Below the pieces are notes generated by a model that was given only the letters and a program-made list of their open reading frames with translations, ran no database searches and was not told the DNA's origin. A DNA stretch of 43,480 bases from JAWRCU01 sp033542235 (lineage in GTDB: Bacteria > Pseudomonadota > Alphaproteobacteria > Rhizobiales > Rhizobiaceae). Shown piece by piece: positions 8,224 to 15,400 of the stretch. Position 1 is the stretch's first letter; each line of letters opens with the position of its first letter. Both the position numbers and the translations under genes were made by a program. The stretch is taken from positions 1 through 43,480 of the forward strand of contig NZ_JAWRCU010000030.1 in NCBI RefSeq assembly GCF_033542235.1, given 5' to 3'.

Positions 8224-9411
8224 ATGTTGTTCAAACGTCGCAGCGATGCAAGCCAGGCCGATGCCGCCGATGCGGATATCGAGCCTCGCATCGCGCTTGC
8301 CGAAAACGAAGGCATCCATGAGGCAATTCTGAAGGGGAACTGGACGACCCGCCGTGTTGCAGTCGTCGACGCGACTCTTCGCAAAATTGAAAAAAATAAC
8401 AACATCAAGAATTTGCGGGTCGATCTTTCGGGAGTAGGCAGGATCGATACCGCCGGAGCCTGGCTGATCGAACGACTGCTTACCGCCATGCGCGCCCGGG
8501 GACTGCAGCCTGAGGTGACGGGCGCCAGCAACGCCGCCAATATTCTCCTCACGGCTGTCCATGACGCGACCACACGCGAGGGCGAATCGGCCCCCGAACG
8601 CCGTGACAACATCCTGATCAGGGCGCTTGGGGCGATCGGAGAGGCTGTTTACGGGATTTTGGAAGACCTGATCGCTGCCCTTTACATCCTCGGCGCCACG
8701 ATCCGTGGAGCGCAGATGAAGATCGGCCGCGGCCACAGCGTCAACGTCGCCGCGATCGTCACTCAGATCGATCGCATGGGCGTTGGCGCGGTACCGGTAA
8801 TCGTTCTGATGTCCACCATTGTCGGGGCCATCGTAGCGCAGCAGGGCGCTTTCCAGCTGCGGTTTTTCGGCGCTGAGATATTCGTCGTCGATCTGGTCGG
8901 AATCCTCGTGCTGCGCGAAATGGGGGTGCTGCTCACCGCGATCATGATTGCCGGCCGCTCAGGAAGCGCCATTACCGCCGAGATCGGCTCCATGAAGATG
9001 CGCGAAGAAGTGGATGCGCTGACGGTGATCGGGCTGAACCCTGTCGGCGTGCTGGTTTTCCCCCGCCTTGTCGCGCTGGTCATCGTGTTGCCGTGCCTGA
9101 CGATCATCGCCAATTTTGCCGCGCTCGCAGGAGCGATCGCGATCGCCTACTATTATTCGAACATTGCGCCGGCGGCCTTCATCGACCGGCTCCGCGCCGC
9201 CATCGATCTCAGCACCTTTCTTGCCGGGCTGATCAAGGCGCCCTTCATGGCGCTGGTTATCGGCATCATCGGCTCTGTGGAGGGCCTGAAGGTCGGGGGC
9301 AGCGCTGAATCGCTTGGCTTGCACGTCACGGCGTCTGTGGTGAAGTCGATCTTCATCGTCATCCTGCTCGATGGCTTCTTCGCGATCTTTTACGCACAGA
9401 TCGGTTTCTGA
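8224..9411 (+). CDS. mlaE: MlaE-type lipid ABC transporter permease with N-terminal STAS domain
   Basis: This 395-residue inner-membrane permease belongs to an MCE/Mla-type phospholipid transporter. Residues about 25-115 form a STAS-like domain (LRVDLSGVGRIDTAGAWLIE), the domain that is a separate protein (MlaB) in E. coli. Residues about 140-395 are the MlaE permease, with the family core GAIVAQQGAFQLRFFGAEIFVVDL and the amphipathic segment AIMIAGRSGSAITAEIGSM. The gene starts 79 bases from the divergent epimerase gene and overlaps mlaF by one base (TGATG), so the two are translationally coupled. The transporter probably moves phospholipids between inner and outer membrane; direction is not decidable from sequence. 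Confidence 0.92.
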   Translation: MLFKRRSDASQADAADADIEPRIALAENEGIHEAILKGNWTTRRVAVVDATLRKIEKNNNIKNLRVDLSGVGRIDTAGAWLIERLLTAMRARGLQPEVTGASNAANILLTAVHDATTREGESAPERRDNILIRALGAIGEAVYGILEDLIAALYILGATIRGAQMKIGRGHSVNVAAIVTQIDRMGVGAVPVIVLMSTIVGAIVAQQGAFQLRFFGAEIFVVDLVGILVLREMGVLLTAIMIAGRSGSAITAEIGSMKMREEVDALTVIGLNPVGVLVFPRLVALVIVLPCLTIIANFAALAGAIAIAYYYSNIAPAAFIDRLRAAIDLSTFLAGLIKAPFMALVIGIIGSVEGLKVGGSAESLGLHVTASVVKSIFIVILLDGFFAIFYAQIGF

Positions 9412-10229
9412 TGCCGCAACAGGATGGAACCATAGAGCATCTGAATGGCGGCCCGCCGGGGGACGACGTCGTGCTTTCGGTACGCGACGTGACGGTCGCT
9501 TTCGGTAACAAGAAAATTCTCAAGAAGTTGTCGCTCGACGTCCGCCGCGGTGAGATACTTGGGTTCGTCGGCGCCTCGGGGGCGGGCAAGTCGGTGCTAT
9601 TGCGCACGGTACTCGGGCTCAATCGCAAGCAGTCCGGCACAATCAAGCTCTTCGGCGTCGATCTGGACAAGGCGAGCGAGCGCGAACGGCTGCGCCTGGA
9701 TACGCGATACGGTGTGCTCTTTCAGCAAGGTGCACTGTTTTCGGCGCTCACCGTTCAGGAGAACGTGCAGGTGCCGATGCGCGAATATCTGGATCTGCCG
9801 AAGAAGCTGATGGACGAACTGGCGCAGATCAAGATCGAGCTCGTCGGCCTGCCACGCGATGCTGGCGCGAAATTCCCGTCGGAGCTCTCTGGCGGCATGA
9901 TCAAGCGTGCCGCCCTTGCCCGTGCGCTGGCGCTCGATCCGGACCTGATCTTCCTCGATGAGCCCACGTCCGGGCTCGACCCCATCGGCGCGGCCGAATT
10001 CGACGAATTGATCTCCAAGCTGCGAGATACGCTCGGCTTGACTGTTTACATGGTGACCCACGATCTGGACAGCCTATTCTCGGTATGCGACCGCATCGCT
10101 GTGTTGGGAGACAAGCGTGTTCTGGTCGAAGGCACGGTCAAGGACATGCTGGCAAGCGAGGAGCCCTGGGTGAAATCCTATTTCCGCGGTAAGCGCGCGC
10201 GCCAGCTCGATCTTGCTGCGCGGCATTGA
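9411..10229 (+). CDS. mlaF: MlaF-type ABC transporter ATP-binding protein
   Basis: This 272-residue ATPase has a Walker A motif GASGAGKS (54-61), Q-loop FQQ (104-106), ABC signature ELSGGM (158-163, variant LSGGM) and Walker B LIFLDEPTSGLDP (179-191). The LSGGM signature and the lone upstream hydrophilic extension fit the MlaF/Ttg2A/MKL group. It powers the MlaE permease encoded immediately upstream, with which it overlaps by one base. The MCE gene follows after 18 bases, so this is one operon. Confidence 0.93.
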   Translation: MPQQDGTIEHLNGGPPGDDVVLSVRDVTVAFGNKKILKKLSLDVRRGEILGFVGASGAGKSVLLRTVLGLNRKQSGTIKLFGVDLDKASERERLRLDTRYGVLFQQGALFSALTVQENVQVPMREYLDLPKKLMDELAQIKIELVGLPRDAGAKFPSELSGGMIKRAALARALALDPDLIFLDEPTSGLDPIGAAEFDELISKLRDTLGLTVYMVTHDLDSLFSVCDRIAVLGDKRVLVEGTVKDMLASEEPWVKSYFRGKRARQLDLAARH

Positions 10230-10247
10230 CGGAAGCCTGAGAAGCAT

Positions 10248-11690
10248 ATGGAAACCAAGGCAAACTACGTCATCGTCGGCATCTTCACGCTGCTCGCGAT
10301 CCTGGCCGCCTTCGCCTTCGTTTACTGGTCGGCGGCAATCGGCGAGCGCGGCGAGACCGCGCTGCTGCGCGTGCGCATCCCCGGTTCGGCTGCCGGGCTC
10401 AGCCGCGGCAGCGGCGTGCTCTTCAATGGCGTCAGGGTAGGCGACGTCCAGCGCGTCTACATCGACGTCAATGACCCGACGCTCGCGATCGCCGACACGC
10501 AGGTCGACCGGCTGACCCCCATCACCAAATCGACGCGCGCCGACATCGGTATCGCCGGCCTCACAGGACAGGCCAATATCGAGCTCAGGGGCGCAAACCT
10601 CACCGAGCCGAAGCTGCTCGATCAGGCCGAGGAAGAAGGCAAGATCGCCGAGATCACGGCAAGCCCCTCCGCGGTTACCAACCTGCTCGAGCGGGCGCAG
10701 GACATCTTCAATCGCGCCGACAAGGTGCTCACAGGCCTCGACGGATTCGTCACGGACGTACGCACGCCCCTGACCAACACGATCACGAATGCCGAAAAGT
10801 TCTCCCAGGCGCTCGGCAACAATGCGCAAGGTGTCGACGAATTCCTGGCGAGCGTCACCAAACTATCCGGCCAGCTTGCGCGCGCCTCCGACAAGCTTGA
10901 TGCGACCCTGGATGCCGCCGAAGGACTGATCAGATCTGTCGACAAGGAACAGGTGAAGGAGATCGTCAGTAATGTCGAGACGCTGACCAAGAGCCTCAGC
11001 CAGTCCGTCGACAAGGAACAGGTGAAAGACATCGTCGGCAACATCGCGACGCTGACCAAGAACCTCAGCGAGAGCAGCAAGCAGGTCGAGGGTGTTGTTG
11101 CCCGCGTTGACGGCGCAGTGAAGTCGATCACTGAATTTTCGGACGGGGCGCGTGAGACGTTGGCCAGGGTCGACAAGGTCATCGAGAGCGTCGATCCGAA
11201 TTCGGTGCGCGAAACCATCGGCAATATCCAGACCGCCTCGAAGAACGCCAACAAGGTTGTCGAGGATGTCTCCAAGGTGACCACGAGATTCCGCGACCGT
11301 GCCGATGACGTCGACAAGTTTATCGCGGATGCTCGCCAGCTTGCCGACAGGCTGAACAGGGCTTCCGTGCGGGTCGACGGCATACTCGCGAAGGTCGATT
11401 CGCTGCTTGGGTCGGGTGAGACGCGAGGCCTTGTCACCCAAGCGAGCGAGACCTTGAAATCGTTCAAGCAGGCGGCCGACACCCTGAACTCGCGGCTTGG
11501 CACGATCATGGATGGCCTTTCCCGCTTCTCTAACCAGGGGCTGCAGGATGCAACCGGCCTGATCCGCGACGCCCGACGCTCCATCAACCGTATCGAGGAA
11601 GCCGTCACCGACTTCCAGCGCAATCCGCAACGCCTGATTTCTGGGGGAGAGGGCACCGTGCGCGAGTTCGACGGGCGGGCGCGGCGTTGA
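10248..11690 (+). CDS. mlaD: MlaD-family MCE substrate-binding protein with long C-terminal coiled coil
   Basis: This 480-residue protein is anchored by one N-terminal membrane helix (YVIVGIFTLLAILAAF, about 6-28) and carries one MCE domain (about 40-120, including LSRGSGVLFNGVRVGDV), which in MlaD forms a hexameric lipid-conducting ring. E. coli MlaD stops soon after the MCE domain; here about 330 residues of predicted helical/coiled-coil sequence follow. That region contains a 23-residue repeat (SVDKEQVK...LTKSLS), two close copies at 10935-11003 and 11004-11072 and a diverged one at 11187-11255. Such tails may reach across the periplasm as in PqiB/Mce proteins (inference). A weak GAGAAG ribosome binding site precedes ATG 10248. 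Confidence 0.92.
   Translation: METKANYVIVGIFTLLAILAAFAFVYWSAAIGERGETALLRVRIPGSAAGLSRGSGVLFNGVRVGDVQRVYIDVNDPTLAIADTQVDRLTPITKSTRADIGIAGLTGQANIELRGANLTEPKLLDQAEEEGKIAEITASPSAVTNLLERAQDIFNRADKVLTGLDGFVTDVRTPLTNTITNAEKFSQALGNNAQGVDEFLASVTKLSGQLARASDKLDATLDAAEGLIRSVDKEQVKEIVSNVETLTKSLSQSVDKEQVKDIVGNIATLTKNLSESSKQVEGVVARVDGAVKSITEFSDGARETLARVDKVIESVDPNSVRETIGNIQTASKNANKVVEDVSKVTTRFRDRADDVDKFIADARQLADRLNRASVRVDGILAKVDSLLGSGETRGLVTQASETLKSFKQAADTLNSRLGTIMDGLSRFSNQGLQDATGLIRDARRSINRIEEAVTDFQRNPQRLISGGEGTVREFDGRARR
10935..11072 (+). repeat. 69-bp tandem duplication inside mlaD
   Basis: Two adjacent 69-base units (10935-11003 and 11004-11072) encode near-identical 23-residue helical segments beginning SVDKEQVK. 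A third, strongly diverged in-register unit begins at 11187. This suggests the helical tail of the MCE protein has been extended by duplication. Confidence 0.8.
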
Positions 11691-11769
11691 CATTACGCAG
11701 GCTGCACAGCAAGAGAAATGCCAGGGGGTTTTCCGCTCATGGTTGCGGAGTTGCGGGGAGCAAGCGCTT

Positions 11770-12360
11770 TTGAATCCACGCATTTTGTCGAGCGTCGCGC
11801 TGCTGGCTTTGCTGCTACCGGGCTGTGCGCTGCTCCGGGGGGCACCTGCACTCGACACTTATGAGCTTTCTGCGCCGACCCCGGAGGGCGGTCCGCGCCA
11901 CTCGCACCTGCAGGTGCTGATCGCTGAACCGTCGGCGCTGAAGGCGCTCGATGGTCAGAACATCGTCATCAGGCCCGCCCCTGGCGAAATCCAGTATCTG
12001 AGTGGTGCGCAGTGGGCCGATCGCCTGCCGAGAGTCGTGCAGGCGCGGCTCGCGGACGCCTTCCAGAAGTCCGGACGTTTTGGCGGCGTCGGCAAGCCGG
12101 GTGAGGGGCTCGCCATCGATTATCAGGTAATCGTCGACATCCGCGCCTTCGATGTGATGGTGGATCGGAACGATTATGCCCACGTCGTGCTGTTCGTGCG
12201 CGTGCTCAACGACCGCAATGGTCAAGTCAAGGCTTCGCGCAACTTCGAGGCGAGTGCCCCTGTTTCCGGCAGCGGCAATAGTGCCTTTGTCGCGGCCTTG
12301 AACGCTGCCTTCGGCGAGGCTGCGAGCGAGATCGTCCGATGGTCGGCATCGGTCATGTAG
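11770..12360 (+). CDS. ABC-type transport auxiliary lipoprotein (PqiC/DUF330-like)
   Basis: This outer-membrane-type lipoprotein partners MCE transporters. From TTG 11770 the product is 196 residues with a short signal peptide and lipobox LLLPGC ending at Cys19; the rest matches the ABC_trans_aux pattern (YELSAP near the start, VVQARLADAFQKSG in the middle). I prefer TTG 11770 because GGGGAG lies about 9 bases upstream and it gives a standard lipoprotein signal; TTG 11743 is an alternative adding nine residues. It sits 79 bases after mlaD as the last gene of the operon and is followed by a terminator. It probably anchors or docks the MCE tunnel at the outer membrane. Confidence 0.85.
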   Translation: MNPRILSSVALLALLLPGCALLRGAPALDTYELSAPTPEGGPRHSHLQVLIAEPSALKALDGQNIVIRPAPGEIQYLSGAQWADRLPRVVQARLADAFQKSGRFGGVGKPGEGLAIDYQVIVDIRAFDVMVDRNDYAHVVLFVRVLNDRNGQVKASRNFEASAPVSGSGNSAFVAALNAAFGEAASEIVRWSASVM

Positions 12361-12387
12361 GCTTCGCTGCCACCTGCAAGCAATGAA

Positions 12388-12410
12388 AAAGGCGGGCCAA
12401 GCCCGCCTTT
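12388..12410. terminator. Bidirectional intrinsic terminator between convergent genes
   Basis: A perfect 10-bp stem, AAAGGCGGGC (12388-12397) with GCCCGCCTTT (12401-12410), has a 3-base loop CAA. It is flanked by an A-tract on the left and T-rich sequence on the right, so it can end both the Mla operon (plus) and the giant coiled-coil gene (minus). Confidence 0.85.
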
Positions 12411-12434
12411 GTTCATTCCGCTCATCACCGAGCG

Positions 12435-15400
12435 CTATTTCAGTCGCCCTGAAGCATGCGCGAGCATGGTGTAGACCTTGCCTGTGTCCGAGGTCAGGTA
12501 GGTTTGCGCCATGATGTTGTCGCGGTCGTTGCGGGCTATGTCCTTGAGCAGCTTCTCGAAATCGTCGCAGTAGCGGTCCACGGCCGAGCGGAATTCGGCA
12601 TCGCTTTGATACTTGCGGCGGATGTCGTCGAAGGTTTGCTGGCCTTTCAGCGTGTAGAGGCGCCGCGTGAACACATCGCGCTCGCCCCGCCGATAGCGGT
12701 CCCAGAGCTCGATCGAGGCTTCATGGTCGATCGCCCGGGCAATGTCGACCGAAAGCGAATTGAGCGATTCGACGACATGGATGGGCGAACGCTGCGGCGT
12801 GGCAGGGCGCGGCGCCGGCTCGGCTGCGACGGCGACCTCGTCTTCCTCACGGGATGCCCCACGCAACAGGTCACGGACCCAACCGCTTTGCGGCTGGCTG
12901 TTGCCGTTGCGCGTCGGAGCCGTCTCGGCCGGGCGCTCGAGTTCGAGCGTGCCGCGGAGCGGTTGCTCGGTCGGTGCACGCCGTTCTGCAGCAGGCGAGT
13001 TCTGGCGGCGAGGCTGTTCGGGATTACGCAAGGTCGGCTGCGCGGGCGCGGCACGAGGTTGGGAGTTGCGATCGGAAACGTCATACACGCGGCCTGATTT
13101 GGCAACGATGTCGGACAATTCCTTCAGCGCGTTGATCTGCTCGGTCACTGCGCGGCGGATCGCAGTGGTCGATTCTTTCGCCTCGACCGGCATGTCGATC
13201 ACACCCTTCTTCAGCTCGGCGCGCGTCTCCTCAAGCTCGGTGCGGATGGCGGCCGCGGTGCGCCGCATGTCCTCCGTGGCGTCAGAAAAGCGCTTTGTCG
13301 CTGCCTCGACGACCTGATTAATGGAATCGCGCATCTTCTCAGTTGATTCCAGCGTCCGGCCCTCGGCCTTCTCCAGCGCCGACCCGACCAGGTTCTCGAA
13401 CGACTTCATGACCCGTTCCAGGTCCTCTGACTTCTGGACGAGGCCGACCGCAAGATCCTCCAGCGAGGACTGCCGCTCGAGCGTGTGCTCGAGATTGGAC
13501 TGCGCCGCCGAAATCAGGTTCGAGGCATTGGAGAGCAGCCTGCCGTGCTCGTCGAAGCGGCTGGCGATGGCCGCCACTTCGCGCAGCGCAGACTGTGAAA
13601 GCTCCGTAAGCCGCGTGGTGTTGGTATCCATAAGGCGGGCAGAGCTCGCAAAAGTCTGTGCCGCTTTGTCGGTGGTCGTCGAGAACTTGTCGGTCGTCAC
13701 GGACAGCTTCTCGTCGACGCCGAGCAGATTCTCCTTGGCGGCCTCGACGAGGACGCTCAGCTGAGAGCTCGAAGCGGCGAGGCGGCCGATGAGGTCGGTG
13801 ATGTTCTCCGAAAGCGTGTGCCTGGCGCTGTCGACCGCAGCGAGCGTCTCGGCAGTGCGATTCGCCATCGCGTTGACGAGCGCTGCGTTCTCGGTGCGAA
13901 GCCGCTCGGTCGCCTGCTGCGTCGCAGCCTCCAGGCTCTTCTGCAGCTCGCCGCCGCTGTCGGTGAAACGCTCGACCAGCGGCCGTGCCGTCTCGTCGAG
14001 GATTTTGTTGAGCTCGGCGGAGCGGGCGGCAAGCATTGCATTGAGCTCGCGTGTGTTGACGCCGATCGTCTTGGCAGCCTCGTTGGTGCTCTTGCCGATA
14101 TGATCACCGACCGCAGCGAAGGTCTGGGCGATGACATTGGCGCGCGAGACCAGCTGAGTTTCGGCCTGGGAGACCTGCTCGCCGATCTGCTGCGCCATGG
14201 CGTCGGCACTGTAGGATAGCCGGCGCTGGGCCTCGTCGACCTGGCCGGCCACTCTCGCGGCAGCCTGCGCAGCGCTTTCGGCAATGCGCTGGTCCGCTGT
14301 CGTCAGCGCCTCCTCGATCGCCCGGGCGCGATTTGTCAACTCCGCCGAGGTGATGTGGGTGCGCGCCGCGATCTTTTGCTCGGCGTGCTCGAATACACCG
14401 ACAACGTCATTGGCGCGTGCACCCAGCGTCTCGGCACTTTCGTTCACCCGCGCCGCAATCTGGCGATCGACTTCCTCGAAGATGCGGCCGAGCTCGCCAG
14501 CACGACCGACGATGGCGCCGGCGGTCTCGTCAACGCGCGCCGCAAGCCGCTGGTCGGCAGCCTCGAAGATATTTCCGAGTTCAGCGGCACGGCCGGCAAT
14601 GGCGCCGGCTGTCTTGTCGACGCGCGCGGCAAGCCGCTGATCGGCCGCCTCGAAGATGCTTCCGAGTTCCGCAGCACGGCCGGCAATGGCGCCGGCGGTC
14701 TCTTCGACCCGTGCGGCGAGTCGCTGATCGGCGGTCTCGAAAATGCTTCCGAGTTCAGCGGCACGGCCGGCAATGGCGCCGGCTGTCTCGTCGACGCGCG
14801 CGGCAAGCCGCTGATCGGCGGCCTCGAAGATGTTTCCGAGTTCCGCGGCACGGCCGGCAATGGCGCCAGCGGTTTCGTCGACGCGTGCGGCAAGCCGCTG
14901 GTCCGCGGCCTCGAAAATGGTTCCGAGTTCTGCAGCGCGCCCGGCAATTGCGGTGGCCGTCCGGTCGACGCGGGCAGCAAGGCGCTCGTCCGCAGTCTCG
15001 AAGAGCCGGCCGAGCTCGCTTGCGCGGCCGGCAATTGCTTCCGCACTCTCCTTGACACGTGCTGCGAGACGATCGTCCGCGGCCTCGAAGATGTTTCCGA
15101 GTTCCGCCGCACGGCCAGCGATTGCGTCGGCGGTCGAGCTTACGCGCTCGGCAAGGCGGCCGTCAGCCTCCTCGAAGCTGCGTACGATTGCATCGGCACG
15201 CGAGCTGAGCGTCGCATCGCTCGCCGAAATGCGATCCGCCAGGCGCTGATCCACCGCATCGAAGATGCCTGACAGCTCGGCCGCGCGGGTGGCAAGCGCC
15301 TCGGCTGATTCGCTGATACGGGCACCGAGGCGCTGGTCGGCATCATCGAAGCCGCGCACGATATCGCCGGCTCGAGCCGCAAGCATCGTCGCCGTCTCTG

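Noticed and set aside
8145..8612. 156-residue N-terminal extension of the epimerase
   Set aside because: It is antisense to the mlaE start region, rich in Ser/Arg, and unlike the family, whose members start at the capping domain.
14440..15130. Evenly spaced repeats considered as a CRISPR array
   Set aside because: Units are contiguous 87-base coding repeats without unique spacers, in frame with a long gene, and no cas genes are present.
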